64,000 bases of DNA from Streptomyces olivaceoviridis (lineage in GTDB: Bacteria; Actinomycetota; Actinomycetes; Streptomycetales; Streptomycetaceae): assembly GCF_014650115.1 (NCBI RefSeq), contig NZ_BMUI01000023.1:56205-120204 (forward strand). The letters run 5' to 3'. The position numbers were made by a program, and so were the translations under genes. Positions 46,528 through 55,228 of the stretch are shown here, in pieces. Under the pieces are notes generated by a model. It saw nothing but the letters and a program-made list of their open reading frames with translations, did no database searches and was not told the DNA's origin. Position 1 is the first letter of the stretch, and each line of letters starts with the position of its first letter.

Positions 46528-47978
46528 CGGGCATCCCCCGGGTCGGTGTCATGAGGGCGCACCGGCTGCAACCGCATGGTCGCGTCGGTGACGCCGCTCC
46601 CGTTGCCGTCCGCGGCCTCACCGGCGCGGAACTGAGTGGTCTGGTACGGCTGCGGCGGCGCGACCGGCCGCTGCGGCAGCGGTGCGTACGGAGCCGTCGT
46701 GCGGGGGGCCGGTGCGGCCACCGGGGACGGGACGGACTCCTGGCGCTCCGGGAAGACCCAGGCGCGGAAGAGCAGGAACCGCAGCACGGTGGCCGCCAGG
46801 TTGGCCGCGATGAGCACCGCCAGCTCGGTGGAGTGCGCCGGGCTGTCCGTGGCCGCGTTCAGGGCGGCGAGCGAACCGCTGGTCAGCGCGAGACCGATGC
46901 CGAACACGACCAGGCCCTGCGCCTGGTGCCGTACCGCGCCGCCCCGGCCGCGCACCCCGAAGGTGAGCCGGCGGTTGGCGGCCGTGTTGGCCACGGCCGA
47001 GACCAGCAGGGCGAGCGCGTTGGCGAGCTGCGAGCCGCAGAACTGCCGGAAGAGGCTGTACAGCAGCAGGTAGAAGAGGGTCGACAGGACGCCCACCACG
47101 CAGAAGCCGACCAGCTGGCGGGCGAGTCCCCGGGGCACGTCGGTGAGTTCGCGGTCGCGCGGGTCGTCACCGAAGGGCCGGGTCAGCCGGTCCAGCGGCA
47201 GCGAACCGGTGGTCAGCGCCTTGCCGACCCGCCACACGCCCTTCAGGTCGTCGGTCGCGGTCTTCACGATGTGCACGGTGGAGTCGGGGTCGTCGACCCA
47301 GTCGACCGGCACCTCGTGGATCCTGAGCCCGGCCCGCTCGGCGAGCACCAGCATCTCCGTGTCGAAGAACCACCCGGTGTCCTCCACCAGCGGCAGCAGC
47401 ACCTGCGCCACATCGCGCCGGATCGCCTTGAACCCGCACTGCGCGTCCGAGAAGCGGGCCTGGAGCGAGCCGCGCAGGATCAGGTTGTAGGCCCGGCTGA
47501 CGAACTCCCGCTTGGGGCCGCGCACGACCCGGGAGGTGCGGGCGAGCCGGGAGCCGATCGCCAGGTCGGAGTGACCGGAGATCAGCGGCGCCACCAGCGG
47601 CAGCAGGGCGTTGAGGTCGGTGGACAGGTCGACGTCCATGTAGGCGAGGACCGGGGCGTCCGACGCCGACCACACGGTCCGCAGCGCCCGCCCCCGCCCC
47701 TTCTGCTCCAGGCGGACGCTGTGGACCTCCGGGATCTCCGCCTCCAGCCGCGCCGCCACCAGCGGGGTGGTGTCCGTGGACGCGTTGTCCGCGATCGTGA
47801 CGCGGAACGCGTACGGGAAGGTGCGCGTGAGGTGCTCGTGCAGTCTGCGGACGCACGGCTGGAGGTCCTTCTCCTCGTTGTAGACGGGGATCACTACGTC
47901 CAGGACAGGCGTACCGGCGTCTCCGGCCGGGAGGTGCTCCCGCGCCGGCAGGGTGCCGGGAGAAGAGTCGGTTCGCAT
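46524..47978 (-). CDS. GT2 glycosyltransferase fused to GtrA-like membrane domain
   Basis: 484 residues, ATG 47978. Residues 20-250 are a dolichol-phosphate-mannose-synthase-like GT2: LDVVIPVYNEEKDLQPCVRR, IADNASTDTT, and the metal-binding YMDVDLSTDLNAL. Residues 300-420 are four GtrA-type helices (LVGFCVVGVLSTLFYLLLYS, NTAANRRLTFGVRG). The protein likely makes and helps flip a polyprenyl-phosphate sugar, the donor for the adjacent GT39 enzyme. It is the third gene of the operon. Confidence 0.88.
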   Translation of the reverse strand: MRTDSSPGTLPAREHLPAGDAGTPVLDVVIPVYNEEKDLQPCVRRLHEHLTRTFPYAFRVTIADNASTDTTPLVAARLEAEIPEVHSVRLEQKGRGRALRTVWSASDAPVLAYMDVDLSTDLNALLPLVAPLISGHSDLAIGSRLARTSRVVRGPKREFVSRAYNLILRGSLQARFSDAQCGFKAIRRDVAQVLLPLVEDTGWFFDTEMLVLAERAGLRIHEVPVDWVDDPDSTVHIVKTATDDLKGVWRVGKALTTGSLPLDRLTRPFGDDPRDRELTDVPRGLARQLVGFCVVGVLSTLFYLLLYSLFRQFCGSQLANALALLVSAVANTAANRRLTFGVRGRGGAVRHQAQGLVVFGIGLALTSGSLAALNAATDSPAHSTELAVLIAANLAATVLRFLLFRAWVFPERQESVPSPVAAPAPRTTAPYAPLPQRPVAPPQPYQTTQFRAGEAADGNGSGVTDATMRLQPVRPHDTDPGDAR

Positions 47979-47992
47979 GGCACCGACTTTTC

Positions 47993-49597
47993 TCAACTCC
48001 CCTGTCGCACCCATGTGGTGGCACTGTGCTGTGGCTGTGAGTCCGAGCCCCGGCTCGTTCCGGGCTCCTGCCGGGGCACGGCGGGGCCGAGGGCGGGCAG
48101 GTGCACGGTGAACACCGTGCGGCCGGGCACGCTGTCCACGGTCACGGCACCGCCGTGCGCGGCGGCCACCGCCTGCACGATCGCGAGCCCGAGCCCCGTG
48201 GACCCGGTGGCGCGCGAGCGCGCGGAGTCCCCGCGGGCGAACCGCTCGAAGACGTGCGGCAGCAGCTCCGCCGGGATCCCCGGCCCGTTGTCCTCGACGT
48301 CCACGCACATCCACGGCCCGCGCCGCCGCACCCGCGCGGTGACCGTCGTACCGGGCGGCGTGTGACTGCGGGCGTTGCCCAGCAGGTTGACCAGCACCTG
48401 CTGCAACCGGGCCGCGTCCGCCGACACCGGCGCCGGCTCGTCGGGCAGTTCGAGCCGCCAGACGTGGTCCAGGCCGGCCGCGCGGGCGTCGCTGACGGTG
48501 TCCACGACGAGCGGGACGAGATCGGTCTGCTCGAACCGCAACGGCCGCCCGGCATCCAGCCGGGCGAGCAACAGCAGATCCTCCACCAGCAGGGTCATCC
48601 GCCCCGCCTCCGACTCGATCCGCCCCAGCGCGTGCCGTGTGTCGGGCCCGACCTGCTCCCGCCCGCGCCGGGTCAGCTCGGCGTACCCCCGGATGGAGGC
48701 GAGCGGCGTCCGCAGCTCGTGGCTGGCGTCGGCGACGAACTGCCGTACCCGCGTCTCGCTCTGCTGCCGGGCGTGCAGGGCGCCGTGGACGTGCTCCAGC
48801 ATGCGGTTGAGCGCGGCACCGACCTGCCCGACCTCGGTGTGCGGATCGCACTCCGCCTCCGGGACCCGCTCGCTGAGGTTCACCTCGCCGGTGTGCAGCG
48901 TCAGTTCGGACACCCGGGTGGCGGTGGCGGCGACCTTGCGCAGGGGCCGGGTGGCGACGCCGACGAGGACGTACCCCGCGATGGCGGCGGCGACGAGACC
49001 GGCGGCGGTGACACTGATCTCCACGAGGATCAGGGTGTCGATCGTGTTGCCGACCGTCTCGGTCGGCAGGGCGACGTAGTAGGTGCCCCCGGCTCCGGCG
49101 ACGTACCGCGCGAGGTACTCGCCGAGGCCCGGGACGACGACGGTGTGCGTGCCCGTGGTGGGCACCTTGCCCAGGGCGGCCTTCTGCTCGTCGCTGAGGG
49201 CGACGGCGTCGTTCCGCTGGAACGGGCCGTTGTCGATGGAAGCCTGCCGGGCGATGACCGCCCGGGTGACCGTGCCGTCGGGGCCGACCTCGGCGGCGAT
49301 GGTCTTCCGCTGCGTCGGGCCCTTGACGAAGCCGGTGAGCCGGTCCGTCAGCCCGGAGTCGTTCATGCCGCCGGGCTTCACGGGTCCCGACAGGCGCTTG
49401 CCGGCCTCCGCCACCTGCCCGTCCAGCTGTTCGTACAGGTGCGAGCGCAGCGCCAGCGTGGTGACCGTGCCGATCACGGTGCACACCACGGCGATCAGCG
49501 TCACGGACGCGACGACGAGCCGCGTCCGCAGCGTGCGCGGCTGTCCGGCTCGTCGCTTCCGCCGCCGCCGCGGACCCGGCCGTCGCCGCCCGCTCAT
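47993..49597 (-). CDS. Sensor histidine kinase
   Basis: 534 residues, ATG 49597 overlapping the regulator stop by 4 bp. Two membrane helices (RLVVASVTLIAVVCTVIGTV and VTAAGLVAAAIAGYVLVGVA) flank an extracytoplasmic sensor of about 130 residues. A HAMP region leads to the H box ADASHELRTPLASIRGYAEL, N box VLVNLLGNARSH, G1 VEDNGPGIP and G2 GSTGLGLAIV. It is a TcrY/PrrB-like kinase. The stop is 14 bp before the GT2 gene. Confidence 0.93.
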   Translation of the reverse strand: MSGRRRPGPRRRRKRRAGQPRTLRTRLVVASVTLIAVVCTVIGTVTTLALRSHLYEQLDGQVAEAGKRLSGPVKPGGMNDSGLTDRLTGFVKGPTQRKTIAAEVGPDGTVTRAVIARQASIDNGPFQRNDAVALSDEQKAALGKVPTTGTHTVVVPGLGEYLARYVAGAGGTYYVALPTETVGNTIDTLILVEISVTAAGLVAAAIAGYVLVGVATRPLRKVAATATRVSELTLHTGEVNLSERVPEAECDPHTEVGQVGAALNRMLEHVHGALHARQQSETRVRQFVADASHELRTPLASIRGYAELTRRGREQVGPDTRHALGRIESEAGRMTLLVEDLLLLARLDAGRPLRFEQTDLVPLVVDTVSDARAAGLDHVWRLELPDEPAPVSADAARLQQVLVNLLGNARSHTPPGTTVTARVRRRGPWMCVDVEDNGPGIPAELLPHVFERFARGDSARSRATGSTGLGLAIVQAVAAAHGGAVTVDSVPGRTVFTVHLPALGPAVPRQEPGTSRGSDSQPQHSATTWVRQGS

Positions 49598-50334
49598 GAC
49601 GCGGCGGGCTTGATCAGATAACCCGCTCCCCGCCGGGTGTGGATCATCGGCTCCCGCCCGGCGTCGATCTTCCGCCGCAGATAGGAGATGTACAGCTCGA
49701 CCACATTGGCCTGCCCGCCGAAGTCGTACGACCACACGCGGTCCAGGATCTGCGCCTTGCTCAGCACCCGCCGGGGGTTGCGCATGAGGAAGCGCAGCAA
49801 CTCGAACTCGGTGGCGGTCAGATGGATGTTGTCCCCGCCCCGCGACACCTCGTGGCTGTCCTCGTCCAGGGTCAGATCGCCCACGACGAGCACGGAGTCG
49901 GACCGCCGGTCGGCGGCCCCCGACCGGCGGATCAGCCCGCGCAGCCGCGCGACGACTTCTTCGAGACTGAACGGCTTGGTGACGTAGTCGTCCCCGCCGG
50001 CGGTGAGCCCGGCGATACGGTCCTCCACCGCGTCCTTGGCGGTGAGGAAGAGGACCGGCACATCGGGCAGCTCGCGCCGCAGCCGGCCGAGGACGCTCAG
50101 CCCGTCCATGTCCGGCAGCATCATGTCGAGCACGACGGCGTCGGGCCGGAACTCACGGGCCGTCTGGATGGCCCCCTGTCCGTCCCCCGCACTCCTGATC
50201 TGCCAGCCCTCGTAACGAAGAGCCATGCTCAGCAGTTCGGTGATCGACATCTCGTCGTCCACCACCAGCACGCGGACGGGGCTCCCGTCCGGCCTCAGCA
50301 GTTCGGTGCGCCCCTGGGGCGAGGTCGTGGTCAT
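49594..50334 (-). CDS. OmpR-family response regulator
   Basis: 246 residues from ATG 50334 with AAGG about 10 bp upstream; an earlier reading lacks a ribosome site. The receiver has VLVVDDEMSITELLSMAL, phospho-acceptor VVLDMMLPDMDG and LTAKDAVEDRIAGL with DDYVTKPFS. The winged helix is LTATEFELLRFLMRNPRRVL and YISYLRRKIDAG. It is first in a four-gene operon with the kinase and two glycosyltransferases. Confidence 0.93.
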   Translation of the reverse strand: MTTTSPQGRTELLRPDGSPVRVLVVDDEMSITELLSMALRYEGWQIRSAGDGQGAIQTAREFRPDAVVLDMMLPDMDGLSVLGRLRRELPDVPVLFLTAKDAVEDRIAGLTAGGDDYVTKPFSLEEVVARLRGLIRRSGAADRRSDSVLVVGDLTLDEDSHEVSRGGDNIHLTATEFELLRFLMRNPRRVLSKAQILDRVWSYDFGGQANVVELYISYLRRKIDAGREPMIHTRRGAGYLIKPAAS

Positions 50335-50352
50335 GCTGGACACCTTGTCGGT

Positions 50353-50420
50353 GCCCTCTGAGAACACGCTTTCACGAATCTGTGATTTCCCTGAGAAACG
50401 CACAGGCGCCTCTCAGGGAA
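50353..50420 (-). promoter_or_regulatory. Repeat-containing promoter region of the response-regulator operon
   Basis: TTCCCTGAGA (50387-50396) and TCTCAGGGAA (50411-50420) are an exact 10-bp inverted repeat, and a related CTCTGAGAAC lies near 50356-50365. The cluster just before the regulator start may be its own binding site. It could also act as a terminator for the DUF2797 gene, which ends 8 bp away. Confidence 0.45.
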
Positions 50421-50428
50421 CACCCGGG

Positions 50429-51301
50429 TCAGAACAACCCGTCCGGTTCCCTCCTGAACTCCCGGACGGGGAAAGCGCATCCGGCCGCCACCGACCCCGA
50501 CGGCACCAGCTCCCAGCCGGTCATCAGCCGCGTGTCCAGCACGACGACCCCGCGACCGCCGACCGCCAGATGGAGATCGGGCCCGGCAACCGCGACCAGC
50601 TCACCGCTCACACCCCCGCCGGGAACGAGTCCGACCACCTCCCCGCACGCCTCCGGCCCCCCACCGAGCCCGAAAACCGCGACGTGGTCGACCACTTCGC
50701 AGGGCTCGGTCCGCAGCGACTCCGGCCACCCTGCGAGCGCGACGGCCCGCGCGTGCAGCTCCCGGACCTCGGCGGCCCGTTCGGCCTCCGTCCCCGGCAG
50801 CGCCGACCGCACCGCCCGCTTCTCGGCGTACGGAATCCGGTCCGGCACCCGCAACGCGGCCCGCAACAGCTCCTCGGTGCGCCGGGCGGCCATCAGCGGA
50901 CCGTTACCGAGCCAGCTGAAGCAGACCGCGCCCTGCTCCAGCAGCCGGGCCGGCCCCCGCTCGACGGCGGTGATGCCGACCTTGACCATCCCCGGCCCGA
51001 ACCACGCCAGATACACCCGGTACGGCCGTGGATCGTCGGCGATCGTGTCGGCGGCCACGGAGTGCGCCCGGTCCAGCCGCGCGCACTCCTCGCAGCGGGC
51101 CCCGGTACTCCGCGCCGGCACGGCGGCCCGCACCGGACAGACATGCCCCCGCGCCCCCACACACGTACGCCCTCCGCCCTCCGGAACCGCGAAGGCGACC
51201 CGCTTCCCCCGGGGCAGCGCACTGCGCCGCCCACCGTCCCACTCCAGCACCGGACCACCTGCCGCCCACCGCAGTCCCGTGCACTTCCAGACCTGTGCCA
51301 T
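50429..51301 (-). CDS. DUF2797 family protein
   Basis: 290 residues, ATG 51301. The N-terminal part has cysteine pairs (TCVGARGHVCPVR, RCEECARLD) that could hold zinc. The middle is the conserved block PYRVYLAWFGPGMVKVGITA with PARLLEQGAVCFSWLGNGPL, similar to GIY-YIG-like folds. The function is unknown. Confidence 0.8.
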   Translation of the reverse strand: MAQVWKCTGLRWAAGGPVLEWDGGRRSALPRGKRVAFAVPEGGGRTCVGARGHVCPVRAAVPARSTGARCEECARLDRAHSVAADTIADDPRPYRVYLAWFGPGMVKVGITAVERGPARLLEQGAVCFSWLGNGPLMAARRTEELLRAALRVPDRIPYAEKRAVRSALPGTEAERAAEVRELHARAVALAGWPESLRTEPCEVVDHVAVFGLGGGPEACGEVVGLVPGGGVSGELVAVAGPDLHLAVGGRGVVVLDTRLMTGWELVPSGSVAAGCAFPVREFRREPDGLF

Positions 51302-51366
51302 CACTCGTGAGGGTAGGACGTGGGTCTGACAACCGCCCGAGGGCGACGGACGGGGGTACGGTGGGC

Positions 51367-51409
51367 GAAGGCCCGAAGCCGCAAGCTTGTATTGCGGCTT
51401 CGGGCCTTC
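51367..51409. terminator. Long hairpin between BRO-N and DUF2797 genes
   Basis: GAAGGCCCGAAGCCGCAA pairs perfectly (18 bp) with TTGCGGCTTCGGGCCTTC around a 7-base loop. It lies 14 bp past the BRO-N gene's stop and upstream of the DUF2797 gene, so it ends the BRO-N transcript. Confidence 0.8.
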
Positions 51410-51422
51410 CTCCGTTGCCCGG

Positions 51423-52451
51423 CTACGGCAGGACGTACACCGGCATCCCCCCGGCCCCCACTCCCGCCTGCCGCATGCAGCCCCGCTTGAGCAGCATGCG
51501 CACACAGTCGTGGACCCGGTCGAGCGTGAGCCCCGTCCGGTCCGCGACCTCCTCCAGCCGGCAGTGCACCGGCCCGCGCACCAGCGCCGGGGCGAGATAG
51601 GCGGCCACGGCGTGCACGTCCTCGGTCACGACGAGGTTCTTCGCCCGCCAGGTCGCGAGGAGCTGCTGAGGACTCACCGCCGAGCGAACGGGACCGGTCG
51701 GCCGCAGCCGGTCCGCGATGACGTCCAGCGAGTCGGCGATCCGCCCGAGCACGTCATGCACACCACCGACACGGTCGGCGAGAGCGCCGAGGCGGTCGTT
51801 GACGCCACCGAGCTGATCGTTGGTCCGGCTCAGCTGATCGGTGACGTGCCCCAGGTGCTCGTTGGTCCGGCGCAGTTGCTCGATCCGTTCGAACCGCGCG
51901 ACCGCCAGCTCCTCGTCCGCCCGGATGTTCCGCTCCTCCAGCCGGACGATCGCGTCGGCGACCTGCTGGGGCATGAGGTAGGCGGTGGTGCCGTCCGGGG
52001 CGGGTTGTACGGGGGCGGGGTCGAGCGAGTAGGAACCGTCTCGCTGGACGGTCTCGATGACCTCGCAAACCCAGGTCTTGAAGGGGCCGCACTCGGGCTT
52101 GGTGCAGCCGTTGACGAGCTGGATGAGCCCCTTGAGGTTCACCATCTTCATCGAGCGCTGAAGCCTGTGACCTGCGAGTTTGCGCAAGGTGTCGGCTGTA
52201 CCGACGCCTTGCGCAATCTCACCCAGGCTCATTTGCAAACTGGAGTCAACGTGCGACTTGAGAGCGTCGCGCGTGTTGGAGTAGCCCAGCCTTGCCGCCA
52301 CGTCCGCCGCAGGAAACCAGTGTTCCCCTCTCGGCGTCGTCAGCCTCCGCACCCGCGCCCCCGTGGCCGCGAACACGAAGTCGTTGATGTCGATCGCGTC
52401 CCGCTTCGCTCCCGTCGGCTGCTCCGACGGGGTGTCGTTCTGCTCGTTCAT
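51423..52451 (-). CDS. BRO-N domain (phage antirepressor-like) protein
   Basis: 342 residues, ATG 52451 behind GGAGGTGAT. Residues 20-130 are a BRO-N domain: VRRLTTPRGEHWFPAADVAA, LGYSNTRDALKSHVD and LINGCTKPE-type block (NLKGLIQLVNGCTKPECGPF). A coiled-coil region from about 170 to 250 has repeated LGxxxDRL steps. The C-terminal part (LEEVADRTGLTLDRVHDCVR) looks like a winged helix. Such proteins are phage antirepressors, but this one stands alone beside housekeeping genes, as many Streptomyces paralogues do. Confidence 0.8.
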   Translation of the reverse strand: MNEQNDTPSEQPTGAKRDAIDINDFVFAATGARVRRLTTPRGEHWFPAADVAARLGYSNTRDALKSHVDSSLQMSLGEIAQGVGTADTLRKLAGHRLQRSMKMVNLKGLIQLVNGCTKPECGPFKTWVCEVIETVQRDGSYSLDPAPVQPAPDGTTAYLMPQQVADAIVRLEERNIRADEELAVARFERIEQLRRTNEHLGHVTDQLSRTNDQLGGVNDRLGALADRVGGVHDVLGRIADSLDVIADRLRPTGPVRSAVSPQQLLATWRAKNLVVTEDVHAVAAYLAPALVRGPVHCRLEEVADRTGLTLDRVHDCVRMLLKRGCMRQAGVGAGGMPVYVLP

Positions 52452-52517
52452 CGAGCATCACCTCCACCCCGGAAGCTAGGGTCGGCGATCGGCAACTGCC
52501 GTTCGAAGAAAGCTCGT

Positions 52518-52913
52518 TCACTCGATAGGGGACAGAGGGATCGATTCGGCAGGAACCGGACCCGGCGCCGAGGCCGGCACCGCACCCGACACCGAGGCCG
52601 GCGCCCCGGCCGACCGCTTCCGTCCCCGCCCCGCCAGCCGGCACCCGACGCACCCCGCGTGCCCGTCCCGGGCCTGCGTGTCCCGGACCCGCATCCCCCA
52701 TTGCTCGCGCGGTCGCACCCCGGGCGACTTGCCCCAGCCGGACAGATGCAGGGCCCAGGTCACCAGGACACTCACCGCCACCACGGCCAGCCCGGCACCG
52801 GCCACGGGGAGGGAGGCCGTACAGACTCCCAGCCCCACCACGGCGCCTCCCGTGGTCGCGATGGCGGCGCCGGTCCAGCCGGCGATCGTGTGACCCTCGT
52901 CGTACAGACTCAT
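52518..52913 (-). CDS. HGxxPAAW-like small membrane protein with cysteine tail
   Basis: 131 residues. EGHTIAGWTGAAIATTGGAV is a divergent HGxxPAAW signature at the first of two helices; the second is AGAGLAVVAVSVLVTWALHL. The soluble tail has HAGCVGCRLAGRGRKR and a Pro/Ala-rich end. It precedes and may be cotranscribed with the BRO-N gene (66-bp gap). Confidence 0.65.
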   Translation of the reverse strand: MSLYDEGHTIAGWTGAAIATTGGAVVGLGVCTASLPVAGAGLAVVAVSVLVTWALHLSGWGKSPGVRPREQWGMRVRDTQARDGHAGCVGCRLAGRGRKRSAGAPASVSGAVPASAPGPVPAESIPLSPIE

Positions 52914-53000
52914 GGAACCGCCTCCAGGGGACGACCCATTTCCCTCACGGGCTAAGAAATCTATACTCCGAATATCTCACTACCTAAGGGATTTCGAAAG

Positions 53001-53492
53001 ATGCACGGCACGCCGCGCCCGCCCGCCACTCCGGCCCAGGCGCTGTCGGCGATGGACCACCTCATCGCCGCCCACCTCATCGGACAGCAGGAGCTGGCCC
53101 GGCGGCTGGGACTGAACGTCACCGACCTGACCTGTTTCGCCTTCGTCCTGGAGGCCGGCGACGAGCTGCTGACGGCGGGCGACCTCGCGGCCCGCGCCCA
53201 CGTCACCACGGGCGCGGTCACCGGCATCCTCAACCGCCTCGAACGCGCCGGTTACGTCACCCGCCGCCCCGACCCCACCGACCGCCGCCGGGTCCGCGTG
53301 GCCGCCGTACCGGACGCCGTCACCCGCGTCGAGGCGGTGTACGCGGGCCACTACAAGCGCCTCACGGCCCTCTTCTCCGACTACTCCCCCAAGGAGCTGG
53401 CGATCATCACCGACTGGTTCACCCGCGCCACGGCGCTGGCCCACGAATACCTGGAGAAGCTGAACCGCAACGACCCGACCGAGGAGTGCTGA
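53001..53492 (+). CDS. MarR-family regulator
   Basis: 163 residues, ATG 53001. The winged helix is LTAGDLAARAHVTTGAVTGI, LNRLERAGYVTRRPDPTDRR with RVRVAAVPDAV. The 87-bp gap upstream is unusually AT-rich for the window (TCTATACTCCGAATATCTCA), probably holding back-to-back promoters and an operator. It is divergent from the HGxxPAAW gene and convergent with the GAP gene. Confidence 0.88.
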   Translation: MHGTPRPPATPAQALSAMDHLIAAHLIGQQELARRLGLNVTDLTCFAFVLEAGDELLTAGDLAARAHVTTGAVTGILNRLERAGYVTRRPDPTDRRRVRVAAVPDAVTRVEAVYAGHYKRLTALFSDYSPKELAIITDWFTRATALAHEYLEKLNRNDPTEEC

Positions 53493-53528
53493 CTGGCCGG
53501 AGGTGCCGGCACCTCCGGCCATGGCCCG

Positions 53529-54206
53529 TCAGGAGGCGAGGACGGAGATGCCGTCTCCGAGCAGCTTCAGCCCGAGAACGAAGAACAGGACGGCCATCAC
53601 GGCGACATTGTGCTGAGCCGCCCAGTCCTTCCAGTTCCCGAGCGTGGTCCTGGCCCGCGCCCCTCCGAGCAGGAAAACGCCGAGCGGGACCAGCAGGCCG
53701 AGCGTGGCGATCACGACGAAGACCGCAAGTGACACGATCTGCTGCCCGACCGGGAGGCCGGCCGAGCCGATGGCGGCACCCGCGGCGACGGTCAGCGGGG
53801 CGTTCTTGGCGTTGAGCGCGGCCAGGGCCGTGCCGAGTCCGAAGACCTTGACCGGCGTGAGGCGGTCGATCGCGCCCATCCACTTCGGCAGCTTCGCCTG
53901 CGAGGGATCCTTCGGGCGCCGCCGCCACTGCCGGGCACCGAAGAAGAGGAGGAGCAGGCCGAGAGCGAGCTTGAGAGCCCCGACCCAGGTGGCCGGGTGC
54001 TTGTGCGCGGAGGCACCCGCCGGGGAGGCGATCGCCAGCATCACGGCGCCCAGTGCCGAGAGCCCGAGGATCCAGCCGACGGTGAAGAGGATTCCGTTGA
54101 GACGTCCTCGGGGCGTGGCGAGGATGAGGATGACGGCGATGACCGGAAGCGGGCTGACCGCGACGCCGGCCGCGAAACCCAGCACGTCACCGAGAACTGC
54201 GCCCAT
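53529..54206 (-). CDS. GAP-family membrane protein
   Basis: 225 residues with six helices: DVLGFAAGVAVSPLPVIAVI, FTVGWILGLSALGAVMLAIA, VGALKLALGLLLLFFGARQW and GLLVPLGVFLLGG. This is the GAP (Sap-like, LysE-related) family linked in mycobacteria to export of glycopeptidolipid. The cargo here is unknown. 54207-54575 contains GC-rich sequence without a gene I can support. Confidence 0.8.
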   Translation of the reverse strand: MGAVLGDVLGFAAGVAVSPLPVIAVILILATPRGRLNGILFTVGWILGLSALGAVMLAIASPAGASAHKHPATWVGALKLALGLLLLFFGARQWRRRPKDPSQAKLPKWMGAIDRLTPVKVFGLGTALAALNAKNAPLTVAAGAAIGSAGLPVGQQIVSLAVFVVIATLGLLVPLGVFLLGGARARTTLGNWKDWAAQHNVAVMAVLFFVLGLKLLGDGISVLAS

Positions 54207-54575
54207 GGCTGCCTCCAGCTGAGGTCAGGGTGGCGATCCCGTTGAGCAGTGGTCCGGCGGGGGGCAGGTGAAGCGACTGCCCCGGCCGCCTGCCCGGCGG
54301 GAGGGGTTCCCGTGCGCAAGGTCGCGCCGCGGCTTCACGGCCGCGGGGGGGACGGCGGACCGAGAAGGTGACAACCCCGTGCTCGGCACGCACGGCCCAG
54401 TCCCCTCTTCCTGCGCCGGGCTCGATCTGTCCTCGGCGGCTTCGACTCGGGTCACGGTCCCCGGCGGCCGAAATGCGAGGCGGCGCATCCGTGCCGAGCA
54501 TGAATGGGTGCGATGGTGCCCTGGGCTCGGGTGCTTGGCGACCCTCACACCGATCCGTGGCAGGAGAGTTTCACG

Positions 54576-55195
54576 ATGACTGCAACGGCACGAGCGGACC
54601 AGTCGGCCCACCCCGACCGTCCCGGCAGGTCGAACGGGGTGTGCAGCGAGTTCACCGTGTTCACCGAGATCAAGCCCGGCCATGCGGACGCGTTGCGCGA
54701 GGATCTCGCCACCATGGCCGACGCGGCGGATGACGAGAGGGTCCAGACTGGAACGGGCCCAGGTCGCTTACCAGGAGACCCCCGGTGTCCGGGTCATCTG
54801 GGAACAGGACGTCCACCAGCTTCCGACCGGACGCACCACCTTAGTTGCGGGAGCGGCCCTACGCCTTCGACATCCAGGTCCAGCTCTGCACCGACCTGCG
54901 ACGCATGCCGGTGGAGGACACCACCGTGGAGTGGCCCGAGGGGCTGTCGCCGTCCGTCACCGTGGCCAGGCTGCGGCTCCCACAGCAGGACATCTCCGGC
55001 CCGGAGAACCTGGCGAAGATGGACTCACTGTCCTTCACACCCTGGAGGGTCACCGCCGAGCACGCCCCTCTGGGCAACATCATGCGGGCCCGCAAAGAGG
55101 TCTACCGCCACTCCTCCATCGCGGGCCACAAGCTCAACTTGCAACCGCGCACGGAACCGCGCAGCGCCGACGAGGTACTCGTCCCGGCGGGGTGA
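54576..55195 (+). pseudogene. Deletion/frameshift chimera ending in a catalase-related C-terminus
   Basis: ATG 54576 with GGAGAG upstream opens a normal-looking N-terminus (SEFTVFTEIKPGHADALRED, LATMADAADDERVQ) of a known Streptomyces stress-type family. The frame is then lost; a second frame gives VAYQETPGVRVIWEQDVHQL. From about 54845 a third frame gives FDIQVQLCTDLRRMPVEDTT, VARLRLPQQDISGPENLAKM and HAPLGNIMRARKEVYR, the end of SrpA-like catalase-family proteins. It looks like two genes joined by a deletion, with frameshifts. Confidence 0.65.
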
Positions 55196-55228
55196 TCCCG
55201 CCGGGCCCCTCAAGCGTGAGGACGACCT

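Noticed and set aside
43126..46554. 1142-codon plus frame opposite MFS and GT39 genes
   Set aside because: Crosses the operator palindrome and two well-supported genes; no domain.
46524..49484. 986-codon minus frame that includes the GT2 protein with a long N-terminal extension
   Set aside because: The extra 500 codons are the shifted frame of the histidine kinase; the true start is ATG 47978.
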